Program-made: the position numbers and the translations under genes
Source: Streptomyces profundus
Lineage (GTDB): Bacteria > Actinomycetota > Actinomycetes > Streptomycetales > Streptomycetaceae
Length of the DNA: 64,000 nt
Assembly: GCF_020740535.1 (NCBI RefSeq)
Contig: NZ_CP082362.1
Location: 6,631,501-6,695,500, forward strand
Direction: 5' to 3'
In this document: piece after piece, positions 57,457 to 64,000 of the stretch
Layout: every line of letters begins with the position of its first letter
Position numbering within the stretch: the first letter of the stretch is position 1
Notes under the pieces: model-generated
Database searches by the model: none
Seen by the model: the letters and a program-made list of their open reading frames with translations, nothing else
What the model was told of the DNA's origin: nothing

Positions 57457-57476
57457 TCCGGCGGCTCCCCGCCGGA
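57457..57476. terminator. Hairpin between arsR and arsI
   Basis: TCCGGCGG and CCGCCGGA pair around a CTCC loop, between two convergent genes, 10 bp after which the arsI stop lies. Confidence 0.6.
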
Positions 57477-57486
57477 TGTCGGCGGG

Positions 57487-57921
57487 TCAGCAGCACCCCT
57501 GGCGGTCGGAGGGGGTCGCGGCGCTGTTGCCGAGCGTGTCCGCGTCCGCCTTCACCACATAGACCTCCCAGGGCTCCTTGCCGGGGGCCGTCACCCACAC
57601 CTTGTCCTGTAGCGCGTAGCAGCAGGACGTGTCGTTCTCCTCGAACGTGGCCAACCCGGCCTCCTTCAGGCGCTCGGTCGCCGAACTCACCTGCTCGGTG
57701 GACTCCACCTCGATACCCAGGTGGTCGAGGCGCGTGTCCTGGTCCGGCTCGCCCTCCAGGAGGACCAGCTTCAGGGGCGGCTCCGCGATGACGAAGTTCG
57801 CGTAGCCCTCGCGCCGCTTTGTCGGCTCGGTGTCGAAAAGGCGGGAGTAGAAGGCGATCGACCCTTCCAGGTCGGCCACGCGCAGGGCGAGTTGGGTACG
57901 GGGCACGGTCTGCTCCTCCAT
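57487..57921 (-). CDS. arsI: ArsI-type C-As lyase (ArsI/CadI family)
   Basis: A 144-residue extradiol-dioxygenase-fold protein. The ArsI hallmark vicinal cysteines Cys100-Cys101 (ENDTSCCYALQDKVWV) bind the trivalent organoarsenical; His67 (LDHLGIEV) and Glu119 (PWEVYVV) are likely Fe ligands. ArsI enzymes use O2 to split the carbon-arsenic bond of methyl- or aryl-arsenicals. Inside a cluster that makes C-As bonds it may remove trivalent by-products or recycle arsenic. An extra Cys pair ends the protein. ATG at 57921 follows GGAG and the operator GATAAACGTCAA lies about 40 bp upstream. Confidence 0.93.
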   Translation of the reverse strand: MEEQTVPRTQLALRVADLEGSIAFYSRLFDTEPTKRREGYANFVIAEPPLKLVLLEGEPDQDTRLDHLGIEVESTEQVSSATERLKEAGLATFEENDTSCCYALQDKVWVTAPGKEPWEVYVVKADADTLGNSAATPSDRQGCC

Positions 57922-57955
57922 GCGATATCGATGGTTGTCGATTACACACTTGCAC

Positions 57956-57975
57956 TTGATTCGATAAACGTCAAC
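57956..57975. promoter_or_regulatory. ArsR box in front of arsI
   Basis: TTGA (57956-57959) and TCAA (57971-57974) flank TTCGATAAACG. GATAAACGTCAA is identical to the reverse complement of the site beside the SDR gene, and CGTCAACATAGGCG resembles the arsR leader. The remaining 57976-58140 shows no gene. Confidence 0.65.
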
Positions 57976-58175
57976 ATAGGCGAGGCGTGGCCCTCGGCCC
58001 CGGTGGAAGCCTCCCCACCTGCTGTTCTTCGGTGAGGTTCCGGCGCGCTGACGGCGGCCGGCCCGTATCGCCGGAGCGGTGTGCTCCTCTTCGGCGTTCG
58101 CCGGGGCGGGAGTCGGGGCGGGGCATGCCTTCGGTGCAACTGTTTTGGGTGTGAACTCCCTTACAGTCGCTGTCT

Positions 58176-58217
58176 GTTCAGAAACTGTTCCCCTGTGCGC
58201 CACCTGCTGTTTAGACT
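58176..58217 (+). promoter_or_regulatory. Possible PHO box and promoter of the Pst-type operon
   Basis: GTTCAGAAACT (58176-58186) is followed directly by GTTCCCCTGTG (58187-58197), two 11-bp units resembling the direct repeats bound by PhoP in Streptomyces. TAGACT at 58212-58217 could be the -10. If real, the importer would be induced by phosphate starvation, when arsenate uptake is also favoured. Confidence 0.45.
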
Positions 58218-58255
58218 CCCATGGAATCAGCGACGCCAGTCACAGGAGGAGCTGC

Positions 58256-59203
58256 ATGCCGCGCACGGGGATATTTCCTGCTAAGGAATCGAATAGGCGG
58301 AAAGGCGGCAGGAGGTCGCTCGACCGGGCCCCCGGCACCCCGTTGGCGCACCGCGTGGGCATCGGCTGTGTGGCGATGCTGCTCGCCGCCGGCCTCGCGG
58401 CGTGCGCCGACGGCGAGGCGGGCGCGGGGACGATGCGGGTCAGCGGTTCCACCACGGTCGCCCCGGTGGCGACCGACGCCAGCGAGGTGCTGCGGGAGCA
58501 GGGGTACGACATCACGGTCGCGACGGACGGCGGTTCCGCCGGCGCCATCTCCCAACTCGGCGCGAACCAGATCGATATCGCCATGAGTTCGAAGCCGTTC
58601 TCCGACGAGGACCAGGCGGCTCACCCCGACACCGACTTCCACCCCACCCAGATCGGCGCCGACGCCGTCGGGGTGATCATCCGCAGCGAGGTCGCGGACG
58701 CCGGGGTCACCAACCTCACCCGCGAACAGGTCCAGGGCATCTTCGAAGGGACCATCACCAACTGGTCCGAGGTCGGCGGCCCCGACCTCGGCGTCTTCGT
58801 CTACGACAAGGAGCCGGGCCGAGGCACCCGCGAGGTGCTCGACAAGTACCTCTACGGCGAGGGCGAGGCGCCGCCGCCTCCCGACACCGACAACTTCGCC
58901 ATCGTGGGCGGCAACCTGGAGACCCGCAGCAAGGTGAAGTCCACCGCCGGCGCCGTCGCGCCCCTGTCCACCGGGTTCATCGACGGCCACGACGACCTCG
59001 TGGCCGTCCATCTCGACGGCGTCTCACCGGACATCGAGAACGTCGCCTCCGGCGACTACCCGATGACGCGCCCCCTCTACCTGATCACCGACGGGCCGCC
59101 GGAAGGGCCGCTCAAGGACTTCATCGACTACGTCCTCTCCGACGAGGGGCAGGCCATCCTCCCCACCCACGGCTACCTCGGAATCCACGAACTCGGGGGC
59201 TGA
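58256..59203 (+). CDS. PstS-like phosphate/arsenate-binding lipoprotein
   Basis: A 315-residue lipoprotein. After a basic N terminus a hydrophobic segment ends in the lipobox LAAC (about residue 49). The mature part follows PstS: RVSGSTTVAPVATDASEVL, TDGGSAGAISQLGANQIDIA, ITNWSEVGGPD, then EPGRGTREVLDKYLYG, all oxyanion-binding loops. It is shorter than housekeeping PstS proteins (about 370). ATG at 58256 follows AGGAGGA. With the fused permease and ATPase it forms a complete importer placed among arsenic genes, so arsenate is a plausible substrate as well as phosphate. Confidence 0.9.
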   Translation: MPRTGIFPAKESNRRKGGRRSLDRAPGTPLAHRVGIGCVAMLLAAGLAACADGEAGAGTMRVSGSTTVAPVATDASEVLREQGYDITVATDGGSAGAISQLGANQIDIAMSSKPFSDEDQAAHPDTDFHPTQIGADAVGVIIRSEVADAGVTNLTREQVQGIFEGTITNWSEVGGPDLGVFVYDKEPGRGTREVLDKYLYGEGEAPPPPDTDNFAIVGGNLETRSKVKSTAGAVAPLSTGFIDGHDDLVAVHLDGVSPDIENVASGDYPMTRPLYLITDGPPEGPLKDFIDYVLSDEGQAILPTHGYLGIHELGG

Positions 59204-59206
59204 CAG

Positions 59207-61027
59207 GTGACCAGCCAGACGCCGGTGCGGCCCCTCCCCGCCGCACCGGCCACCGGGCAACGCCCGCGCCCCGCACGCTGGATCTGGGCCTGGACGGCCC
59301 TCGGGGCCTGCACGATCCTCGGCATCCTCCTCGTGCTGATCGGCTATCTCGTCTCAGGTCTCGCCGGCGGATCGGTCGACTGGAAGGAGATCCTCACCTC
59401 GGGGACATGGAGCCCCACCCACGCCGCTTTCGGCGGCCTCGCCATGATCTACGGCTCGGGCCTCGTCTGCCTGCTGGCCCTCGCCATGGCCGTCCCCGTC
59501 AGCTGGGCCGCCGCGATCGCGCTGAACGAGTACCTACCGCCCCACCTCGCTCGTCCGCTGCGTACCAGCGTCGAACTCCTGGCCGCCGTCCCCTCCATCG
59601 TCTACGGCCTCATCGGCATCATGGCCATCCGCCCGCTGGTCTCCACGCTCGGCGCGGTGCCCGGCGGCGACAGCCTGCTCGCCGCCGCCATCGTGCTGGC
59701 GGTCATGATCACCCCCACCGTCGTCGCGGTCAGCGTCGACGCACTCAAGGCGGTCCCGGACCGCTATCGCGAGTCCGCCTACGCCCTCGGGCTCACCCGC
59801 CAGGAGGTGGTCCGCGCCGCCGTCCTCCCGCGTGCCCGCCCCGCCATGCGCACCGGCGTGCTCCTCGGCCTGGCCCGCGCCCTCGGCGAGGCCATCGCCG
59901 TCTATCTCGTCATCGGCCGCGCGGACGGCAGGCTCCCCACCACACCCGGTGAGTTCGTCGACTCCCTCTTCCAGCCCGGCCAGACCCTGACCACCAAGCT
60001 CGCCGGGCCCGAGTCCATGCTCGCCGGCACCTCGGGCCCGCACTTCGCCGCCCTGTGCGCGCTGGGCGTCGTCCTGCTCGCCGCCGTCGCGGCGGCCACC
60101 GTCCTGGGCACCCGCGCGGACCACGCCTCGGCTCGTGACGAGCGCCTCCCGGTGCCCCGCACCACCTTCACCGCCCTCCGAATCCAACGTGACCGCGTCG
60201 CCACCGCGTTGCGGCTCGCCGCGCTCCTGCTGCCCACCGCACTGCTCATCGCGATGCTCGCGCTGCTGGCCGCCCGTGGCACCGCCGCCTTCGACCCCGG
60301 CTTCTGGCTCTCCGAGTCCGTCGGCTCCTCCGGTGGCGGTGTGCGCAACCAGATCTCCGGCACCCTGCTCTTCGTCGTCGGCACCGCCACCGCGGCCCTT
60401 CCGCTCGGCTTCGCCGCCGGCATCCTGCTGGGCGTCTACGGAAGTTCGCGGCTGATCCGGACGCTGAACGTCCTGACCGTCGTCATCGGCGGTGTGCCCA
60501 CCATCCTGCTGGGCCTCGCCGGCTTCGTGGTCCTCTCCACGGCCATGGGCTGGGGCAAGTCGTGGCTCGCCGGCGTCATCGTCCTGGTGCCCGTCGTCGT
60601 CCCCGTCGTGGCCCTCGCCACCGCGGCCCGGATCAGGGGCATGCCCCCGGAGCTGACCGAGAGCGCCAAGGCCCTCGGGCTCACCCAGGCCCAGTACCTG
60701 CGCTCCGTCGTCGTCCCCTACGCCTGGCCGGCCACCATCACGGGGCTCCTCCTGGGACTCGCGCGCGCCGCCGGCGAGACCGCCCCTCTCCTCTTCACCG
60801 CCACCGTCTTCTCCGGCGCGCCCGGCCTGCCGGGCGGCATCGTCGAAAGCCCCGTGCAGGCCCTGCCCACCCATGTCTTCAACCTCTCCCAGGACTCGGG
60901 CGATCCCCAGGCCGTGACCCAGGCCTGGTCCAGCGCCCTCGTCCTCGTCGTCATCACCGCCCTCCTCCTCACAGCCGCCGTCGTGCTGCGGAACCGCCTG
61001 GAAGGAAAGCGATGGACATCGTCATAG
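59207..61027 (+). CDS. PstC-PstA fused permease of a Pst-type ABC importer
   Basis: A 606-residue membrane protein that joins both phosphate permeases. The first half (about 1-300) has the PstC pattern LLAAVPSIVYGLIGI and loop RESAYALGLTRQEVVRAAVLP. The second (about 320-600) has the PstA pattern VIGGVPTILLGLAGFV and loop TESAKALGLTQAQYLRSVVVP, each with about six helices. Housekeeping pst operons encode these as two genes, so the fusion marks a specialised system. GTG at 59207 is three bases after the binding-protein stop. It imports an oxyanion, phosphate or arsenate. Confidence 0.92.
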   Translation: MTSQTPVRPLPAAPATGQRPRPARWIWAWTALGACTILGILLVLIGYLVSGLAGGSVDWKEILTSGTWSPTHAAFGGLAMIYGSGLVCLLALAMAVPVSWAAAIALNEYLPPHLARPLRTSVELLAAVPSIVYGLIGIMAIRPLVSTLGAVPGGDSLLAAAIVLAVMITPTVVAVSVDALKAVPDRYRESAYALGLTRQEVVRAAVLPRARPAMRTGVLLGLARALGEAIAVYLVIGRADGRLPTTPGEFVDSLFQPGQTLTTKLAGPESMLAGTSGPHFAALCALGVVLLAAVAAATVLGTRADHASARDERLPVPRTTFTALRIQRDRVATALRLAALLLPTALLIAMLALLAARGTAAFDPGFWLSESVGSSGGGVRNQISGTLLFVVGTATAALPLGFAAGILLGVYGSSRLIRTLNVLTVVIGGVPTILLGLAGFVVLSTAMGWGKSWLAGVIVLVPVVVPVVALATAARIRGMPPELTESAKALGLTQAQYLRSVVVPYAWPATITGLLLGLARAAGETAPLLFTATVFSGAPGLPGGIVESPVQALPTHVFNLSQDSGDPQAVTQAWSSALVLVVITALLLTAAVVLRNRLEGKRWTSS

Positions 61028-61722
61028 CGGCCCAGGGACTCCGGGTCGTCACCCGGGGGACCACCCTCGTCGGACCCCTCTCCTTCGAGCTCCGGCACGG
61101 AACCACCACCGGCCTCTGCGGGCCGTCGGGCGCCGGGAAGTCCACCGTGCTGCGGGCCCTCGTCGACCTGCTCCCACCGGAGTTGCGGACGGAGGGGGAG
61201 ATCCGCGTACTCGGCCAGCCCGTTGTCCACCGCCGGGGTGACGCCGATCTCAGGTCCAAGGTCGTCCTGGTCCCCCAGACCCCCGTCGTCTTCGGGGGCA
61301 GCGTCCTGGACAACGCCCTGTTCGGCATCCGGCATGTGCTCAGGGAGAGCAAGGACCGACTGCGTGAGCGTGCGGAGCGGGCCCTCGCCGAAGCGGGTCT
61401 CTGGGAGGAGGTGCGTGAGCGCCTCGACTCCCCGGCGGGCAACCTCTCCGCCGGGCAGCGGCAGCGACTCTGCCTGGCCCGTTCCCTCGCCCTCGAACCC
61501 GCGGCGCTGCTGCTCGACGAGCCGACCAGCGCGCTCGACGAACGGAGCCGCGACACCGTGGAGCGGTCCGTGGCCTCACTGCGCGGACGCAGAACGGTCC
61601 TGCTGGTCTCCCACGACCCCGCGCAGGTCGCGCGGCTGTGCGACACCACCATCCAACTGGAGGAACCCCGGCTTGAGGCTCAGCCGGCCGGTTCGGCGAG
61701 CGCGACGGCCGACGGGCCGTGA
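61012..61722 (+). CDS. PstB-like ATPase of the Pst-type importer
   Basis: A 236-residue ABC ATPase: Walker A GPSGAGKST, Q-loop VVLVPQTPVVFGGSVLDN, signature NLSAGQRQRLCLARSLAL, Walker B ALLLDEPTSALD and switch LLVSHDPAQVARL. It is nearest to PstB-type proteins. ATG at 61012 lies in the end of the permease gene (16 bp overlap). It is the last gene of the importer operon and converges on arsC 32 bp away. Confidence 0.9.
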   Translation: MDIVIAAQGLRVVTRGTTLVGPLSFELRHGTTTGLCGPSGAGKSTVLRALVDLLPPELRTEGEIRVLGQPVVHRRGDADLRSKVVLVPQTPVVFGGSVLDNALFGIRHVLRESKDRLRERAERALAEAGLWEEVRERLDSPAGNLSAGQRQRLCLARSLALEPAALLLDEPTSALDERSRDTVERSVASLRGRRTVLLVSHDPAQVARLCDTTIQLEEPRLEAQPAGSASATADGP

Positions 61723-61754
61723 GCGGTGCGGCCGGGAGTCGTTGCCTTCGGGGG

Positions 61755-62174
61755 TCACGCCGGCCGGTCGGCGTCGATCTCGGCGATCAGGGCCTCGATC
61801 CGGCGCCGGATCTCGTCGCGGATGGGGCGGACGGCTTCGAGCCCCCGGCCGGCCGGGTCGTCGAGCTGCCAGTCCAGGTACCTCCTGCCGGGGAGGACCG
61901 GGCAGGCGTCGCCGCAGCCCATGGTGATGACGTAGTCCGACGCCCGGACGGCGTCGGTGCTCAGCACCTTCGGTCGCTCGGCCGAGATGTCGATGCCCAC
62001 CTCCCGCATGGCCTCGACGGTGGACGGAGTGACCCGCTCGGCCGGCAGCGAGCCGGCCGAGCGGACCTCGATCCGGTCGCCCGCGAGGTGGGTGAGGAAT
62101 CCGGCGGCCATCTGGGAACGGCCGGCGTTGTGCACACAGACGAACAGCACCGAGGCGGTGGGGGCAGGGGACAT
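61755..62174 (-). CDS. arsC: Arsenate reductase, low-molecular-weight phosphatase type
   Basis: A 139-residue protein with the CX5R phosphatase loop CVHNAGRSQ at Cys13 and two further cysteines in TMGCGDACPVLPG (about 86 and 90), the three-cysteine relay of thioredoxin- or mycothiol-linked ArsC. YLDWQLDDPAG carries the conserved Asp. It reduces arsenate to arsenite for Acr3 export or for biosynthesis. I prefer ATG 62174, nine bases after AAGGA; ATG 62183 directly abuts the Shine-Dalgarno sequence. It is divergent from the arsR-acr3 pair and shares their regulatory region. Confidence 0.93.
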   Translation of the reverse strand: MSPAPTASVLFVCVHNAGRSQMAAGFLTHLAGDRIEVRSAGSLPAERVTPSTVEAMREVGIDISAERPKVLSTDAVRASDYVITMGCGDACPVLPGRRYLDWQLDDPAGRGLEAVRPIRDEIRRRIEALIAEIDADRPA

Positions 62175-62232
62175 GTCTCTCATTCCTTCACGGGTCCGGA
62201 CGGGATGTCAGCCTGGACTGGTGTCAGTCTCG

Positions 62233-62252
62233 GCTGATGTGAGAGTATCAGC
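62233..62252. promoter_or_regulatory. ArsR operator of the arsC / arsR-acr3 divergent pair
   Basis: GCTGAT (62233-62238) and ATCAGC (62247-62252) are perfect arms with an 8-bp spacer, ending two bases before the arsR start codon. The repeat differs from the TTGA/TCAA boxes, so this regulator probably has its own specificity. Confidence 0.7.
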
Positions 62253-62254
62253 GC

Positions 62255-62569
62255 ATGCTGACTTCAGTAGAGGCTGATCTGATCAGAGCGCTGGCCGACC
62301 CGCTCCGGCTGCGGATCGTGACGCTCCTGGCGCACGAGACGCTGTGCACCACACACCTGGTGGAGGAGACGGGCGCGAAGCAGACCAACCTCTCCAACCA
62401 TCTGCGGGTGCTGCGCGAGGCCGGGGTGGTGGAGACGGAGCCGTGCGGCCGGTTCACCTACTACAAGCTCAGGCCCGAGGTCCTGGAGACCCTGGCCGGC
62501 CAGGTCGCCGACCTGGCCGGCACCGCCCGCGCCACCGTGGAGAACAGCCGGAAGCGACCCTGCCCGTGA
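62255..62569 (+). CDS. arsR: ArsR-family repressor of the acr3 operon
   Basis: A 104-residue winged-helix regulator: LIRALADPLRLRIVTLLAHETLC places Cys31 at the start of the sensor helix, the recognition helix is TNLSNHLRVLREAG, and the wing is CGRFTYYKL with Cys64. Cys103 lies at the C terminus (KRPCP). This spacing differs from the CVC-type repressors of the cluster. It overlaps acr3 as GTGA and should be released from DNA by arsenite, inducing itself, acr3 and arsC. Confidence 0.93.
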   Translation: MLTSVEADLIRALADPLRLRIVTLLAHETLCTTHLVEETGAKQTNLSNHLRVLREAGVVETEPCGRFTYYKLRPEVLETLAGQVADLAGTARATVENSRKRPCP

Positions 62570-63666
62570 CCACCGTCAAGCCCGGCGGCACGCGCGACGA
62601 CGACGGCGGGTCCGCCGTCGTCGCGCGGCTCTCCACGCCGGACCGGTTCCTGCCGGTGTGGATCCTCGCCGCCATGGCCGCCGGTCTGCTCCTGGGCAGG
62701 GCGGTGGACGGCCTCGACGAGGCGTTGGCCGGCCTGGAGGTGGGCGGCATCTCGCTGCCCATCGGGCTCGGCCTGCTGGTCATGATGTACCCGGTGCTGG
62801 CCAAGGTCCGCTATGACGCGGTCAGTTGGCGTGCCGTCACCGGCGACCGCCGGCTGATGGCCGCCAGCCTGGTGATCAACTGGCTGATCGGCCCCGCGGT
62901 GATGTTCGCCCTGGCCTGGATCTTCCTGCCCGACCTGCCGGAGTACCGCACCGGGCTGATCATCGTGGGGCTGGCCCGCTGCATCGCCATGGTCATCATC
63001 TGGAACGACCTGGCCGGCGGCGACCGCGAGGCCGCCGCCGTGCTGGTCGCCGTCAACTCCGTCTTCCAGGTCCTCGCGTTCGGTCTCCTGGGCTGGTTCT
63101 ACCTCGACCTCCTGCCCGGCTGGCTGGGCCTGGGCGAGGGGGAGCGCCTGGACGTCTCCGCCGGTGAGATCGCCCTCAACGTCCTGGTGTTCCTCGGCGT
63201 GCCGCTGCTCGCCGGCTTCGCCACCCGCCGCCTGGGGGAGCGGCGGATGGGCCGGGAGGGCTACGAGGCGAGGGTGCTGCCCCGGATCGGGCCCTGGGCC
63301 CTGCGCGGGCTGCTGTTCACCATCGTGCTGCTCTTCGCGCTCCAGGGCGACACCATCACCAGCCGGCCGGGGGACGTCGCCTGTCTCGCCCTGCCGCTGC
63401 TGGCCTACTTCGCGATCATGTGGTTCGGCTCCTACGCCATCGGCCGGGCCACGGGACTGCCGTACGACCGCACCGCCACCCTCGCCTTCACCGCGGCCGG
63501 CAACAACTTCGAACTCGCCATCGCCGTCGCGATCGGCACCTTCGGCGTCACCTCGGGCCAGGCCATGGCGGGTGTCGTCGGCCCCCTCATCGAGGTCCCC
63601 GTCCTGGTCGCCCTCGTCCATGTCTCCCTCGCCCTGCGCGGACGCGGTCGGAGGACGCCGCCGTGA
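62566..63666 (+). CDS. acr3: Acr3 arsenite efflux permease
   Basis: A 366-residue membrane protein with about ten helices. The Acr3 signature GLARCIAMVIIWNDLAGGD includes the essential Cys in helix 4, and the FTAAGNNFELAIAVAIGTFG helix carries the second conserved motif. It expels arsenite from the cell using the proton gradient. The GTG start overlaps the end of arsR, so the two are coupled. It is needed both for resistance and to keep free arsenite low while arsenic is used for biosynthesis. Confidence 0.95.
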   Translation: MTTVKPGGTRDDDGGSAVVARLSTPDRFLPVWILAAMAAGLLLGRAVDGLDEALAGLEVGGISLPIGLGLLVMMYPVLAKVRYDAVSWRAVTGDRRLMAASLVINWLIGPAVMFALAWIFLPDLPEYRTGLIIVGLARCIAMVIIWNDLAGGDREAAAVLVAVNSVFQVLAFGLLGWFYLDLLPGWLGLGEGERLDVSAGEIALNVLVFLGVPLLAGFATRRLGERRMGREGYEARVLPRIGPWALRGLLFTIVLLFALQGDTITSRPGDVACLALPLLAYFAIMWFGSYAIGRATGLPYDRTATLAFTAAGNNFELAIAVAIGTFGVTSGQAMAGVVGPLIEVPVLVALVHVSLALRGRGRRTPP

Positions 63667-63708
63667 GAGGCGGAGGCCGGGCGCCGACCAGGTGCGCGGA
63701 GCGGTGGG

Positions 63709-64000
63709 TCAGGCGCCATCACGGACCTCGCCCGTGCCGCCACGGGTCCTCGGGCGGAGGACCTCGCCCGTCGACCGGTCCCGCCAGTGCTTCAGGAGCG
63801 CGTGGAAGGCGACCGCGCCGTGCGGGAAGGCGGACGGGCGACGGGGCCGACCGCGCCCTTCGGCGTTGTAGTAGCCGGGCGTGCACGCGGCGTGGAACCA
63901 CTCGTGGTCGGGGGCGCCCTCGGCGATCGTGGCGAACCACGCCTCCTCGGCGGCACGCGACGGTTCGATCAGGGCTCCCTCGGCTTCGGCTGCCGCCACC
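63709..64000 (-). CDS. Baeyer-Villiger-type flavin monooxygenase, C-terminal part (runs off the window)
   Basis: About 97 codons of the 3' end are visible. The segment APDHEWFHAACTPGYYNAEG and the following RPSAFPHGAVAFHALL are typical of the C terminus of cyclohexanone/steroid-type Baeyer-Villiger monooxygenases. The FAD and NADPH motifs lie outside. It converges on acr3. Whether it belongs to the organoarsenic cluster cannot be judged; oxidation of a ketone in the polyketide part is one possibility. Confidence 0.8.
   Translation of the reverse strand, partial: VAAAEAEGALIEPSRAAEEAWFATIAEGAPDHEWFHAACTPGYYNAEGRGRPRRPSAFPHGAVAFHALLKHWRDRSTGEVLRPRTRGGTGEVRDGA

Noticed and set aside
58256..61722. 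Housekeeping pst operon
   Set aside because: The permeases are fused, the binding protein is short and the genes lie between arsI/arsR and arsC/acr3, so a specialised system is more likely.
1..64000. tRNA or rRNA genes
   Set aside because: No cloverleaf-like segment or rRNA-like sequence was noticed in the gaps. This was by eye only; a tRNA/rRNA scan would settle it.

Overview
The window looks like chromosome from a Streptomyces or close relative. GC content and third-position GC are very high, GTG starts are common, genes overlap as ATGA or GTGA, and there are a few rare TTA (leucine) codons of the kind that make genes depend on bldA. It holds two natural-product gene clusters, with a transport/catabolic operon, a drug-efflux operon and two related TnpB-type mobile elements between them. 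No tRNA, rRNA or CRISPR array was seen.

Region 1 (about 1.2-21.8 kb) is an unassigned non-ribosomal peptide cluster. It is read leftward as one probable operon: a 52-residue peptide ORF, a KamA-family radical SAM aminomutase, a C-A-PCP-C-A-PCP synthetase, an ATP-grasp ligase, a second synthetase with no adenylation domain, a methionyl-tRNA-synthetase-like protein, a cupin, a DAO-type flavoprotein, a MATE exporter, a CaiB-type CoA-transferase broken by an in-frame stop, and a second DAO-type flavoprotein. A divergent GntR regulator and two GTATAC palindromes stand at the head. A deleted TnpB element sits inside the operon. Upstream of the cluster is a small ribbon-helix-helix/Clp-N protein.

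Region 2 (21.8-35.2 kb) holds a GAPDH gene, a full-length tnpB element, a GlxA-type AraC regulator, a LacI-controlled operon (ABC importer, metallo-beta-lactamase-fold hydrolase, glutamine-amidotransferase-fold protein, PfkB sugar/nucleoside kinase) with two perfect operators, and a TetR/MFS/M56-peptidase operon.

Region 3 (35.3-63.7 kb) is an organoarsenic cluster of the type found in S. coelicolor and S. lividans (arseno-organic/bisenarsan type). It encodes a phosphoglycerate-mutase-like putative arsenoenolpyruvate mutase, an EPSP-synthase-like putative arsenoenolpyruvate synthase, a phosphonopyruvate-decarboxylase-like enzyme, a CTP-synthase-C-terminal-like protein, a KASIII-like enzyme, a reducing type I PKS, a Tat-exported molybdopterin oxidoreductase, two flavin/SDR enzymes and an MFS exporter. 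These are interleaved with arsenic genes: four ArsR-family regulators, the C-As lyase ArsI, arsenate reductase ArsC, the Acr3 efflux pump, and a Pst-type ABC importer that may bring in arsenate. The likely logic is uptake of arsenate, formation of a C-As bond from PEP, mutase and decarboxylase steps, acyl extension, export, and arsenic-responsive control with detoxification. The window ends inside a Baeyer-Villiger-type monooxygenase gene.
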